Origin: Gaiellasilicea sp963761905
Lineage (GTDB): Bacteria > Actinomycetota > Thermoleophilia > Gaiellales > Gaiellaceae
Length of the DNA: 64,000 nt
Direction: 5' to 3'
Assembly (NCBI GenBank): GCA_963761905.1
Contig: CAVXIQ010000001.1
Span: forward strand, 248,001 to 312,000
A program made the translations under genes and the position numbers. Below the pieces are notes generated by a model. That model was given only the letters and a program-made list of their open reading frames with translations, did no database searches and had not been told where the DNA came from. Shown here piece by piece: positions 18,538 through 27,566 of this stretch (positions are counted from its first letter, which is position 1; every line of letters starts with the position of its first letter).

Positions 18538-19443
18538 ATGCAGCTCGAGATCCGTCGGCTCACGCTCGACGACGCTCCGGCCGTCGCCGCTCTGATCGCC
18601 GCCCGGGACGCGGCGGATCTCGACCAGCACGATCCGGACTTCACCGCCGACGAGCTGCGCGACTGGTGGGCGTCCGGACCCGGAGGCCTCGACGACGGCG
18701 CCTGGATCGCCCTCGACGGAGACCGGGCGGTCGGGTTCGCGAAGCTGCACGTGGAGGGCGACTGTGCCGAGCTCCAAGACGATTCGTGCGTGCATCCCGA
18801 CCGGCGCGGCCGTGGGATCGGAACCGCCCTGCTCGAGCGCTTCGAGGAGTGGGCGGGCGCGAACGGCTGCGCTCGTGTCCGCGCCGGCGTCCTCAACGAC
18901 GGCGGGCGCGTGCTGCTGCGCGGTCGCGGCTACGAGCTCGTCCGTCACTTCTGGCGGATGGAGATCGTCCATCGGACGGAGCCGCCGCCGCCGGCGGTCG
19001 TCGAAGGTGTCGAGTTGCGCCCGTATCGCCCCGGCAGCGACGACAGCGCGCTTCACGCCGCCGTTCAGGAGGCCTTCAAGGATCACTGGGATCACGCGCC
19101 GGAGCCGTTGGACACGTGGCTCCGCGGCCGGACCGTGCGCGGCGACTACGACCCCGCCCTCTGGATCGTCGCCGAGGCGGATGGAGCAATCGCCGGCGCA
19201 GCCCTGGCCTTCGGCTCTCGCGACTTCGGCTGGGTGCTCGACCTCGGCGTCCGGCGCCCGTGGCGCGGGCGAGGGCTCGGCCACGCCCTCCTCGTCGGCG
19301 CGTTCGGCGAGCTCTACCGGCGCGGATTCAAGCGCGTCGGGCTCGAAGTGGATGCCGCGAGCGAGACGGGCGCGACCCGCCTCTACGAGCGGGCCGGGAT
19401 GCGCGTGACCCGCCGCTACGACTGGTACGAGCGCCGCGTCTAG
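18538..19443 (+). CDS. Tandem GNAT acetyltransferase, mycothiol-synthase-like
   Basis: 301 residues with two GNAT domains, each with its own acetyl-CoA loop: VHPDRRGRGIGTALL near 83-97 and VRRPWRGRGLGHALL near 239-253. The layout, the length and the central KDHWDHAPEPLDTW block recall MshD, which acetylates Cys-GlcN-Ins to form mycothiol, but this is an inference from fold and length. The stop TAG shares CTAG with the stop of the convergent gene. ATG 18538 has TACGCT 6 nt upstream. Confidence 0.75.
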   Translation: MQLEIRRLTLDDAPAVAALIAARDAADLDQHDPDFTADELRDWWASGPGGLDDGAWIALDGDRAVGFAKLHVEGDCAELQDDSCVHPDRRGRGIGTALLERFEEWAGANGCARVRAGVLNDGGRVLLRGRGYELVRHFWRMEIVHRTEPPPPAVVEGVELRPYRPGSDDSALHAAVQEAFKDHWDHAPEPLDTWLRGRTVRGDYDPALWIVAEADGAIAGAALAFGSRDFGWVLDLGVRRPWRGRGLGHALLVGAFGELYRRGFKRVGLEVDAASETGATRLYERAGMRVTRRYDWYERRV

Positions 19444-20168
19444 GCGGGCTCGTCGAGCGCGTCCTGCTCGCGGAAGAAGCGGGCGACGAAGAACGCGAAG
19501 GCGGCGAAGAAGACGGCCGCCTGCTCGAGCGCCATCGTGCCGCCGGCGATCTGCTGGTCGGCGAGCGGCGAGAGTCCCCACAGCCGTCTCGGCGCGTCGA
19601 CGTAGAAGTCGTAGATCGCCTCCGGAATCAGCGCCAGGAGCAAGCCGATCGGGCTCGCGAGCGCGAACGCCGCGAAGAGATAGCCGGCCTTGAAGCCCGG
19701 CGAATGCTTGCCGTGGACGATCGGCCACCAGAGGAGGACGCCCGTCAGGAAGTAGAGCGCGTGCTCGAGGTGGAGCAGCGTGTGGGGGTTGCGAAGCGCG
19801 GCGTCGTAGATCCACGGCAGGTGCCAGACGCCGTAGTTGACGAGCCAGAGGAGGAGGGCGGGAATGGGCGGTACCCGAGGGGCGAGCGCGGCGAGCGCGG
19901 GCGGTATCCCGAGCACCGCGAGCGCGGGAGCCCACTCGGCGAGGACGACGTTCTGCACGAGGTGAATCGTGAGCAGGTAGTTGAGCCCGATCGTCTCGAC
20001 CGGCGTGATCGTGACTCCGAGCAGCAGCAGCATCGACCCGGCGAACGCCGCGATCCGCCAGGCAGGGGCGGGAAAGCGGCGCACCGCGAAGAGGTAGCCG
20101 ACGGAGAGCAGGGGAATCACGAGCAGCGCCTCCGGATTCCACGACCACGAGGAGGGATCCGGCGCCAC
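19440..20168 (-). CDS. CtaG-like cytochrome c oxidase assembly membrane protein
   Basis: 242 residues with about seven membrane helices and conserved histidines in helix ends: LLTIHLVQNVVLAEWAPALA, NYGVWHLPWIYDAAL and LLHLEHALYFLTGVLLWWP. These match the caa3-type CtaG family (pfam CtaG_caa3), proposed to help deliver copper to cytochrome oxidase. No oxidase genes are adjacent, so the role rests on family resemblance. The start is GTG 20168, with TAGGTT about 8 nt upstream. Confidence 0.75.
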   Translation of the reverse strand: MAPDPSSWSWNPEALLVIPLLSVGYLFAVRRFPAPAWRIAAFAGSMLLLLGVTITPVETIGLNYLLTIHLVQNVVLAEWAPALAVLGIPPALAALAPRVPPIPALLLWLVNYGVWHLPWIYDAALRNPHTLLHLEHALYFLTGVLLWWPIVHGKHSPGFKAGYLFAAFALASPIGLLLALIPEAIYDFYVDAPRRLWGLSPLADQQIAGGTMALEQAAVFFAAFAFFVARFFREQDALDEPA

Positions 20169-20192
20169 GAGGCGCTAACCTAGCTCCGACCC

Positions 20193-20263
20193 GCGCCCGT
20201 GGTGTAGTGGTAACACAAGAGCCTTCCAAGCTCTGGTCACCGGTTCGAACCCGGTCGGGCGCT
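20193..20263 (+). tRNA. tRNA-Gly(TCC)
   Basis: Acceptor GCGCCCG/CGGGCGC, anticodon loop CTTCCAA (anticodon TCC), T-arm CCGGTTCGAACCCGG. CCA is not encoded. It lies 24 bp from the divergent ctaG-like start; a TAACCT box 12 nt upstream could be its -10. Confidence 0.95.
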
Positions 20264-20344
20264 CTCCCTCCGGCGGCTCACCGCGTCGAGACGTCCCTGT
20301 CCGTCGCGGCTCGACCATCCGATGCCGGGCGTATCGTCGCCGCG

Positions 20345-21427
20345 ATGGAGGAGCGCCTCGTCCGCTTCCGGCCGCGTGCGATCGTCAGCGTGCTCGGGAT
20401 CATCCTCGCCGCCGTCGTCCTGATCCAGGTCATCCAGGTCGCTCGCGGCGTCCTGATCTGGATCCTCGTCGCCGTCTTCCTCGCGGTGGCGCTCAACCCG
20501 GCGGTCGAATGGCTGCTGGCACACGGCGTGAAGCGCCGCGGGGTCGCCGTGATGATCGCGTACGTCGGCGCCCTCCTCGCGATCGCCGCCCTCGCGGCGA
20601 CCTTCGTCCCGATTCTGATCGACCAGGTGAACAACTTCATCGACGCCCTGCCGGGCTACGTCGAGGACCTGACGAGCGGCCGTGGCCGGCTCGGCTTCCT
20701 CGAGCGCGAGTACCAGATCACCGAACGCGTGCGCGAAGCCGTCGAGGAGGGCGGTGCGGCGGGTGCGCTCGGGATCTCGGGCACCGCGCTCGCGGTCACG
20801 AAGAGCGTGATCAGCGCCGTGCTCGCGGTCGTGACGATCGCGTTCCTGACGCTCTTCATGCTGCTCGAGGGACCGGCCTGGATCGAGCGCTTCTACGGGC
20901 TCCTGCCCGAGGAGTCGCAGCCGCGCTGGCGCGCCGTCGGCCATGACATCTACCTGACGATCGGCGGCTACGTCACCGGCAACCTGGCGATCAGCCTGAT
21001 CGCGGGCGTCGTCTCCACCATGGTGCTGCTCGTCGTCGGCGTTCCCTTCGCGATCGCGCTCGGCCTGCTCGTCGCGATCCTCGACCTGATCCCGCTTGCG
21101 GGCGCGACCATCGCCGCGATCATCGTCACGACCGTCGCCTTCCTCGACTCGACGACCGCCGGAATCGTGATCCTGATCTTCTTCATCGTCTACCAGCAGC
21201 TCGAGAACCACGTGCTCCAGCCCGTCGTCTACGGGCGGACCGTGCAGCTCTCCCCGCTCGCCGTCCTGATCGCGGTCCTGATCGGGGCCGCGCTCGCCGG
21301 CGTGGTCGGAGCGCTGGCGGCGATCCCGGTCGCGGGCACGATCCAGGTGCTCCTCGTCGAGTACCTGAAGTCGAGACGAGGCCGGCTGGTCGAGCGGCCG
21401 CCGGGCGTGGCTCCGGCCGAGCCCTGA
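20345..21427 (+). CDS. AI-2E family transporter (PerM-like)
   Basis: 360 residues with eight or so hydrophobic segments and the family's C-terminal block LLVAILDLIPLAGATIAAIIV and YQQLENHVLQPVVYGRTV. Members are described as autoinducer-2 exporters or as sodium/proton antiporters, so the substrate is open. It is intact. A TATCGT box 7 nt before ATG suggests leaderless expression. It lies just after tRNA-Gly and is monocistronic by position. Confidence 0.85.
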   Translation: MEERLVRFRPRAIVSVLGIILAAVVLIQVIQVARGVLIWILVAVFLAVALNPAVEWLLAHGVKRRGVAVMIAYVGALLAIAALAATFVPILIDQVNNFIDALPGYVEDLTSGRGRLGFLEREYQITERVREAVEEGGAAGALGISGTALAVTKSVISAVLAVVTIAFLTLFMLLEGPAWIERFYGLLPEESQPRWRAVGHDIYLTIGGYVTGNLAISLIAGVVSTMVLLVVGVPFAIALGLLVAILDLIPLAGATIAAIIVTTVAFLDSTTAGIVILIFFIVYQQLENHVLQPVVYGRTVQLSPLAVLIAVLIGAALAGVVGALAAIPVAGTIQVLLVEYLKSRRGRLVERPPGVAPAEP

Positions 21428-21491
21428 CCTCGAGCGGGCGTCCCTCGATCGAAGGATCGCGACCCATCCGCGCGCTGCCGATGGCGTTCGT

Positions 21492-22035
21492 GTGGAGAGG
21501 GGAATCTTCGGCGTTCTTGCAGTCCTGACGAGCATCGTCGCACTGGCGGTCGGCGCCGGCGGCGCGACCGCTGCAGCGAGCCCGGCGAGCACGATCTCCG
21601 CCGCCAACACGCTCGAGGTGCAGGTGCTCGCCGAGCTGAACGCGATTCGGCGTGAGCACGGTCTCGCGCCGCTCCGGCTTGCCGCCTCCCTCGGAGCCGC
21701 GGCCGAGCTCCATTCCAGGAGCATGGCCACGCATGGCTTCTTCAGCCACGACTCGCGCGACGGCAGCGGCTTCTCGAAGCGCGTCCAGCGCTTCTACGAC
21801 TCGAAGGGCTACGGCAGCTGGTCGGTAGGCGAGAATCTGCTCTGGGCCTCGCCGACGATCGGCGCGCGCCGAGGCGCTCCAGCTCTGGATGAAGAGCCCG
21901 GGACACCGGCAGAACATCCTGACGCCCCGCTGGCGCGAGGTCGGGATCGCGATCGTCACCGCGCAGCAGGCGCCCGGCGTGTACGGGAACCGCACTGCCA
22001 CGATCATGACCACCGACTTCGGCGCCCGCTCCTAG
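21492..22035 (+). CDS. Secreted CAP/SCP-domain protein, second copy (one frame break)
   Basis: About 180 residues: signal peptide (FGVLAVLTSIVALAVGAGG), then a YkwD-like CAP domain with VLAELNAIRREHGLAPLRL, HGFFSHDSRDGS, GENLLWAS and, after an extra base near 21868, SPGHRQNIL and IMTTDFGARS at the end. It is distantly related to the CAP gene at 16871 and has the same extracytoplasmic fold. The start is GTG 21492. Enzymatic activity of bacterial CAP proteins is unresolved. Confidence 0.82.
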
Positions 22036-22100
22036 TTCACCGGGCGCGGCTACCGCCGGGCAGACGCCCGGCTCCGCCCCGGCTACGCTTGCGCCCGCGG

Positions 22101-22173
22101 GCGCCCGTAGCTCAGCGGACAGAGCGACGGCCTTCTAAGCCGTGGGTCGGAGGTTCGAATCCTCCCGGGCGCA
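22101..22173 (+). tRNA. tRNA-Arg(TCT)
   Basis: Acceptor GCGCCCG/CGGGCGC, D-arm GCTCAGCGGACAGAGC, anticodon loop CTTCTAA (anticodon TCT), T-arm GAGGTTCGAATCCTC. The next coding region starts only 3 nt after its 3' end. Confidence 0.95.
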
Positions 22174-22176
22174 CTC

Positions 22177-23047
22177 ATGGCCGAGCCCACGATCGGAATC
22201 GTCAGTCCGGGTGCGATGGGAAGCGCCGTCGGACGCGCGTACGCTCGCCGGCGGCGCGCGGGTCGTCGCCACGCTCGCCGGACGAAGCGCGCGGACGCGC
22301 GAGCTCGCGCACGGGCTCGAGCTCCTTCCCGATCTCGACGAGGTCGTACGGCTCGCCGACGTCGTCGTCTCGATCGTCCCGCCGGAGCGCGCTCCCGCCG
22401 TCGCCGCCGACATCGCGGCCGCCGCGCGCCGCGTCGACGCAGACCCGCTCGTCGCCGACCTGAACGCAATCGCTCCCGCGACTGCGCGTGCGATCGAGAC
22501 GCGGCTCGCCGGGAGCGGGCTCGAGCTCGTCGACGGCTCGATCTCGGGTGGCCCGCCGCGCCCGGACGGGTCGACGCGGATCTATCTCTCGGGCGCCCGG
22601 GCGCGCGAGCTGGCGGCCCTTCCCGCCCCGGGGATCGAGGCCCATCTCGTCGGATCCGAGGTCGGGATCGCGTCGGCGGTGAAGATGTCGACCGCGTCGG
22701 TCTACAAGGGCACGGTCGGCCTCCTTGCGCACGCGCTTCTCGCCGCGCATGCGAACGGCGTCCTCTCGTTCGTGCTGGACGACCTGCGCGACTCGTATCC
22801 CGAGCTCGTGGAGCGCGCAGCCACGGCGATCGGGCGAGCGGCGACGAAGGCCGAGCGCTACGTGGGCGAGATGCGGGAGATCGCCGCAACCCAGGAGGCG
22901 GCAGGGCTGCCGCGCGAGCTCTTCGACGGCTTCGCCGAGCTCTACGCCGCTTTCTCTCGCAGCGAGCTCGCTTCGGCAACGCCGGAGTCGATCGGTGCGG
23001 ACGCGAGCCTCGAGGACGTCCTCGAAGCCCTCGCGCCGGCTCGCTGA
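22177..23047 (+). CDS. NAD(P)-dependent dehydrogenase, 6PGDH/DUF1932 type (one frame break)
   Basis: About 289 residues. The Rossmann N-terminus (PTIGIVSPGAMGSAVG) begins at the fourth residue, so ATG 22177 must be the start. After an extra base near 22240 the frame resumes at ARVVATLAGRSA. SIVPPERAPAVAADIA and VDGSISGGPP follow. The helical C-terminal half (KMSTASVYKGTVGLLAHALL) matches the DUF1932 domain of phosphogluconate/3-hydroxyisobutyrate-dehydrogenase-like proteins. The substrate is unknown. There is no room for a promoter or leader between it and tRNA-Arg. Confidence 0.8.
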
Positions 23048-23121
23048 CGCCGGTTCCGCGCGCGACGTTTGGCGCGCCAGAGGCCGGGAAGCGGAACGAA
23101 ACCGGACACAAAGGAGGACAG

Positions 23122-23686
23122 ATGAAGATTGCATTCCTCGCGACGGACATGGTCGAGCAGGTCGAGCTGACCGAGCCGTGGCGCGCGGTCGAGTCGGAGG
23201 GTTGGACGCCCGAGCTCGTGTCGCTGCAGGAGGGCGAGATCCAGGGTTTCGACCACTTCGACAAGGCGGACACCTTCAAGGTCGATCGGACGGTCGAGGA
23301 GGCATCCGCCGACGACTACGACGGACTCGTCCTACCGGGCGGCGTCGGGTAATCCCGACCAGCTGCGGATGGACGAGAACGCGGTGTCGTTCGTGCGCTC
23401 GTTCTTCGAGCAGGGCAAGCCCGTCGCCGTGATCTGCCACGGGCCGTGGACGCTCGTCGAGGCAGGAGTCCTGCGCGGCCGCACGCTCACCTCGTGGCCG
23501 AGCCTCCAGACCGACATCCGCAATGCCGGCGGCATTTGGGTCGACGAGGAGGTGCACGTCGACGACGGCCTCGTCTCGAGCCGCAAGCCGGATGACCTCC
23601 CGGCCTTCTGCCGCAAGCTCGTCGAGGAGCTCAAGGAGGGCAAGCACGCCGGCCAGGCGGCATCCACGAGAGCGAGCTCCACGTAG
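23122..23686 (+). CDS. DJ-1/PfpI-family protein (one frame break)
   Basis: About 187 residues of the PfpI type. The nucleophile-elbow cysteine is in VAVICHGPWTLVEAG, the partner Glu is in EPWRAVESEGW, and DDYDGLVLPGGVGNPDQL is complete once one G near 23349 is removed. Members include glyoxalase/deglycase-like and protease-annotated proteins, so the reaction is uncertain. A very strong ribosome-binding site (AAAGGAGG, 5 nt before ATG) predicts high expression, unlike the leaderless genes around it. Confidence 0.85.
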
Positions 23687-23698
23687 GAACCAAGGACA

Positions 23699-23772
23699 GG
23701 TGGCGGACGGGGCTCGAACCCGCGACCACCGGGACCACAACCCGGAGCTCTACCAACTGAGCTACCGCCACC
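23699..23772 (-). tRNA. tRNA-His(GTG)
   Basis: Anticodon loop TTGTGGT (anticodon GTG). The extra G at -1 (23772) faces C73 (23699), the identity pair of tRNA-His. The acceptor GTGGCGG/CCGCCAC pairs fully. CCA is not encoded. Confidence 0.95.
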
Positions 23773-23830
23773 GCGCACGACCAAGTGTAGCCCGACGGAT
23801 CCAGTGTTCTCGACCACAAGGGGGTAGATC

Positions 23831-24749
23831 GTGAAACGAGTCGTTCTGCTACTGCTCACGCTCGCCGCAGTCGCGGCTGCCGGAACCCAGGCTGCGAGCG
23901 AGCAGACCTTTCCCGCGACGATCCGGCTGCCGGACGGGATCCAGCCAGAGGGGATCGCCATCGCCGGAAACACGTTCTACGTAGGCTCGATCCCGACCGG
24001 CGCGGTCTATCGCGGCGACCTGCGCACCGGCGTCGTGCCGTCGACCCCGCTCGTGCCGGCCGGCGCGGGCAAGGCCGCGATCGGCGTCGAGGCGAACCGC
24101 GGCCGTCTCTTCGTCGCCGGCGGTCCCACCGGGAAGGCGTTCGTCTACTCGGCGACGGACCGGGGCGGAGCTCGCGACGTACCAGCTCACGACGAGCGCG
24201 ACCTTCATCAACGACGTCGTCGTGACGCGGAACGCAGCCTGGTTCACCGACTCGGTCAACCCGGTTCTGTACCGCGTGCCGCTCGGCCCGAGCGGCCGGC
24301 CGGGCCCTGCGACGGCCGTGCGAGTCGTTCCCTACAGCGGCGACATCGCGTATGTCGCCGGCTTCAACGTGAACGGGATCGACGCGACTCCGAACGGCAA
24401 GCAGCTCGTGATCGTCCAGAGCAACACCGGCAAGCTCTTCACCGTGACGCCTGCCGGCGCGACGAACGAGATCGACCTCGGCGGCGGCAACGTGCTCCGC
24501 GGCGACGGGATCCTGCTCACGGGCAAGACGCTCTACGTCGTCCAGAACCGCGACAACAAGATCGCGAAGATCGCCCTCTCCGCGCGGCTCGACTCGGGCC
24601 GGATCACGGGGTACATCACCGATCCGGACTTCGACGTGCCGACCACGATCGACGATCTCGGCTCGCGCCTCTACGCGGTCAACGCCCGCTTCGGGACGCC
24701 GCCGACTCCCACGACCCGCTACGACGTCGTCCAGGTGCCGAAGCGCTAG
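23831..24749 (+). CDS. Secreted SMP-30/beta-propeller-like protein (one frame break)
   Basis: About 305 residues with a signal peptide (KRVVLLLLTLAAVAAAGTQA) and repeated beta-propeller strands: GIQPEGIAIAGNTFYVGSI, FINDVVVTRNAAWFTDS, GIDATPNGKQLVIVQ and DGILLTGKTLYVVQNRDNKI. These fit the SMP-30/gluconolactonase-like superfamily of extracellular proteins. An extra base near 24160 splits it. GTG 23831 follows a GGGGG tract that can serve as ribosome-binding site. Enzymatic function is not evident. Confidence 0.72.
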
Positions 24750-24810
24750 CGCGAAGCGTCCGGACCGTAAAAGCGGCCGGGCCGGCGTCGGGCATACTCG
24801 ACGTCAGCCC

Positions 24811-24882
24811 GGCCCCGTAGCTCAGTGGATAGAGCGGCAGACTTCGAATCTGCGCGCGGTGGTTCGATTCCACCCGGGGCCA
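24811..24882 (+). tRNA. tRNA-Arg(TCG)
   Basis: Acceptor GGCCCCG/CGGGGCC, anticodon loop CTTCGAA (anticodon TCG), T-arm GGTGGTTCGATTCCACC. It sits 15 nt before tRNA-Leu; the two are probably one transcript. Confidence 0.95.
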
Positions 24883-24897
24883 CTATCCTTGAGCGGC

Positions 24898-24981
24898 GCG
24901 GGCGTGGCGGAACTGGCAGACGCGCCGGGTTTAGGTCCCGGTGGGCTTCGGCCCTTGGAGGTTCGATTCCTCTCGCCCGCA
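24898..24981 (+). tRNA. tRNA-Leu(TAG)
   Basis: A class II tRNA of 84 nt with acceptor GCGGGCG/CGCCCGC, anticodon TAG in GTTTAGG, a long variable arm (GTGGGCTTCGGCCC) and T-arm GAGGTTCGATTCCTC. Confidence 0.95.
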
Positions 24982-24997
24982 CTCCCGGCCACCGGGC

Positions 24998-25080
24998 GGC
25001 GGCGCCTCCCGGGCGGCGGAGCCGCCCTCCGGCGCCGCCTCGGGCGCCTGAGCGCACCCGGCTCTCCGGGTCTGTGCTTT
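24998..25080 (+). terminator. Tandem GC-rich hairpins after the tRNA pair
   Basis: A strong hairpin pairs GGCGGCGCC (24998-25006) with GGCGCCGCC (25031-25039), with an inner GGGCGGC/GCCGCCC stem. A second, ACCCGG-CTCT-CCGGGT (25056-25071), is followed by a short T-containing tail. They probably terminate the Arg-Leu tRNA transcript and perhaps the convergent phosphatase gene. The T run is weak, so this is a moderate call. Confidence 0.5.
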
Positions 25081-25107
25081 CGCACTATCCCCTCCGGCCG
25101 GGCACGC

Positions 25108-25758
25108 TCAGCCACCCGCCGGAGGCCGGGAGGCGCCTTCGCACACGCCTGGCGCTCCGACGCCTGTCGCGGTCACGTCCCGGCGAGCTCGCGGATTCTC
25201 GCCGACCGCCCGGCGCAGGCCCGCCTCGTCGAAGAGGTGCGGGATGCAGTTGCCGAGCTCGTGCGCCGGGCCGTCGAGCGTGTCGGAGCCGGCGGCGGCG
25301 TTGAGCGCGTAGCGAACCGGGATCTCGTGGCAGACGACGAGGACGCGCCGCTCCTCGCGCGCGAGCAGGCGCTCGAAGGCGTCTGCGTAGCGACGTGCCG
25401 CAGCGTCGAGGCTCTCGCCGCCGGGAAAGGGGTCGGCACGTGTGTGCTCCATCTTCCAGGCCCGGTAGTCGTCGATCGTCTTGCCTTCCAGCTCGCCGAT
25501 GTCGATGTCGTCCAGGAGCGGTTCGACCTCGCACGGCACCCCGCGGCCCTCGACCGCGATTCTCGCCGTCGCCCGCGTCCGTCCGAACCGCGTGTGGAGA
25601 CAGAGGTCGAGCTCGATCCCCGAGACCTGCAGCGCGAGCCCGGCGGCCTCCGCCTCGCCCTGCGCGGTCAGACCGACGGGCACCTCGGGATCGCCGTTGA
25701 CGCGCCGCGCGGCGTTCAGCTCCGACTGGCCGTGTCTGACGAGGATGTACAGCCGCAC
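25108..25758 (-). CDS. Histidine phosphatase (phosphoglycerate-mutase-like)
   Basis: 216 residues opening with the phospho-accepting LVRHGQSELN (His at residue 9). The second catalytic His is in VLVVCHEIPVRYAL, and the acid-base Glu is in DDIDIGELEGKT. The family covers mutases and many small phosphatases; this sequence is not clearly a glycolytic GpmA. The last 30 residues look unlike the family and may reflect an undetected frame break near 25190. GTG 25758 has TAGGCT 6 nt upstream and is divergent from the arsenate-reductase-like gene. Confidence 0.82.
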   Translation of the reverse strand: MRLYILVRHGQSELNAARRVNGDPEVPVGLTAQGEAEAAGLALQVSGIELDLCLHTRFGRTRATARIAVEGRGVPCEVEPLLDDIDIGELEGKTIDDYRAWKMEHTRADPFPGGESLDAAARRYADAFERLLAREERRVLVVCHEIPVRYALNAAAGSDTLDGPAHELGNCIPHLFDEAGLRRAVGENPRARRDVTATGVGAPGVCEGASRPPAGG

Positions 25759-25775
25759 GGGACTAGCCTACGTCC
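25759..25775. promoter_or_regulatory. 17-bp divergent intergenic region with overlapping -10 boxes
   Basis: TAGCCT (25764-25769, plus) and TAGGCT (25770-25765, minus) share five base pairs, and each stands exactly 6 nt from its GTG. Both messages would be leaderless and mutually exclusive in initiation. Confidence 0.65.
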
Positions 25776-26180
25776 GTGAACGTCCTCTTCCTCTGCATCG
25801 GGAACCAGGGCCGCTCGCAGATGGCGCACGCGTTCCTCGAGCGGCACGGCGGCCACGAGGTGCGCTCCGCCGGAAGTCGCGCAGGGCGCGAGCTCCATCC
25901 CGAGGTCGTCGAGGCGATGCGAGAGCGCGGGTTCGACCTTTCGGGCCGGCGCCCGCGGCAGCTCGATCCCGAGATGGACACCGCCTGGGCGGACGTGGTC
26001 GTGACCATGGGCTGCGGCGACGTCTGCCCCGTTCTCCCGGGGACGAGCTATGTCGACTGGGGGATCGAGGATCCGATCGGTGGGCCGCTCGAGCGGGTGC
26101 GCGGGATCCGCGACGAGATCGAGCGGAGGGTCGTGGAGCTCGCCGCCGGCCTCGACGCACGTCAAAGCGGCTCTGCTTGA
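25776..26180 (+). CDS. Arsenate reductase / low-molecular-weight phosphotyrosine phosphatase-like protein
   Basis: 134 residues. The phosphatase P-loop CIGNQGRSQ occupies residues 7-15 and carries the catalytic Cys. The C-terminal general-acid loop has MGCGDVCPVLPGTSYVDW. That MGCGD-CP loop is characteristic of actinobacterial arsenate reductases that use mycothiol. No arsenic genes are adjacent, so a protein-phosphatase role remains possible. It starts at a leaderless GTG and ends 8 nt before tig. Confidence 0.78.
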   Translation: MNVLFLCIGNQGRSQMAHAFLERHGGHEVRSAGSRAGRELHPEVVEAMRERGFDLSGRRPRQLDPEMDTAWADVVVTMGCGDVCPVLPGTSYVDWGIEDPIGGPLERVRGIRDEIERRVVELAAGLDARQSGSA

Positions 26181-26188
26181 ATGGCCGG

Positions 26189-27531
26189 GTGGCGACCACC
26201 GTCGAAGAGCTCGAGAACGACACGGTTCGGCTGACGGTCGACGTCCCTGCGCACGACGTCCACCACGCGGTCGAGCACGCGACGAACGACCTCGCGGCAT
26301 CCGTCAAGATCCCCGGCTTCCGCCAGGGCAAGGTGCCGCAGCCGATCCTCGTGCAGCGGCTCGGCAAGGAGCGGATCTACGCCGAGGCCGTCGACAGCCA
26401 CATCTCCGGCTGGTTCTGGAACGCCGCGGCGAGCGCGCGCATCCGTCCGATCGCGCAGCCGCAGTTCGACTACGAGCTGCCGACCGAGGATTCGCAGGAC
26501 TGGCGCTTCCAGGCGACCGTCCCCGTGCAGCCGAAGGTCGAGGTCGTCGACTGGACGACGCTCGAGGTCGGCCGCCCGGAGGCCGAGGTGCCCGAGGAGC
26601 TCGTCGCGCAGGAGCTCGAGGCGCTGCGGGAGACGGTTGCCGAGCTGATTCCCGCCGGCGAGCGCGCGGCCCGGAACGGCGACACGCTCGTCGTCGACCT
26701 GATCTCGCCGAACGGCGACGAGCAGCGCGACACGGTCGTCGAGCTCGGCGCCGGCCGGCTCGTCGAAGAGGTCGAAGCCGCCCTGCGCGGGAGCTCCGCC
26801 GGTGAGACGAAGTCGCGTCACCTACGAGCTGGCCGACGAGTCGAGCGCCTCGGTCGAGATCCACGTCAAGGAGATCAAGGAGAAGGTGCTGCCCGAGCTC
26901 GACGACGAGCTCGCGCGCTCCGCGAGCGAGTTCGACACGCTCGCCGAGCTGCGCGCCGACATCGAGAGCCGCCTCGGCGAGCAGCTGGCCGCCGAGATCG
27001 ACAACGCCTTCCGCGCGAACGCCGTCGACACGCTCGTCCGCGAATCGAAGGTGAACCCGTCCGGCCCGCTCGTCGAGAGCCGCGCTCGAGAGCTCCTGAA
27101 CGGCTTCGTCCGCTCGCTCGAGCGCCGCGGGATCGCCGCCGAGACCTACCTCGAGCTGACCGGCCGGACGCCCCAGCAGCTCGTCGAGGCGATGACGCGC
27201 CGAAGCGGCCCTCTCGGTCGCGCGCGAGCTGGCGCTCGAGGCGGTCGCGGACAAGCTCGGGATCGCGGTCTCCGACGACGAGGTGCGCGCGCTCGTGCGC
27301 GAGCAGGCGGAGGCGGCCGGCGAGGACGCCGAGGCCGTGCTCGAGGAACTGTGGGAGACCGGCCGGCACGAGGATCTGCGCGAGGACATCCGGCTTCGGA
27401 CCGCGCTCGACCGCGTCGCCGCCGAGGTGCAGCCGATCGCGATGGACGTCGCCGAGGCGAGAGAGGCGATCTGGACACCCGACAAGGAAAAGCCCGACAC
27501 CGAAACGAAGTTGTGGACCCCCGGTAGCTGA
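26189..27531 (+). CDS. tig: Trigger factor, ribosome-bound chaperone and prolyl isomerase (two frame breaks)
   Basis: About 446 residues: the ribosome-binding domain with the signature GFRQGKVP (residues 45-52), a central FKBP-like domain, and the helical C-terminal arms (DELARSASEFDTLAELRADIE to REAIWTPDKEK). Breaks near 26814 (extra base before VTYELADE) and 27202 (extra base before AALSVAREL) are exactly repaired by removing one base. The start is GTG 26189, giving ATTVEELEND. It is followed by clpP and clpX, the usual bacterial order, linking nascent-chain folding with proteolysis. Confidence 0.92.
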
Positions 27532-27566
27532 CAGGTCGCTGGATCGGCCGGAATGAAGGAGCCTGA

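Noticed and set aside
20345..21427. Quorum-sensing function for the AI-2E family gene
   Set aside because: The family name is historical; no luxS or lsr genes are in view and other members act as ion antiporters.
22101..24981. tRNA cluster as a phage or island attachment site
   Set aside because: No integrase, no direct repeat of a tRNA 3' end, and the genes between are ordinary cellular ones.
24998..25071. Inverted repeats as transposon ends
   Set aside because: They are adjacent hairpins with short loops after tRNA genes, with no transposase or target duplication.
25160..25200. Definite frame break at the end of the histidine phosphatase
   Set aside because: The odd tail is suggestive, but no conserved motif exists there to prove the correct frame, so it was only noted in the gene entry.
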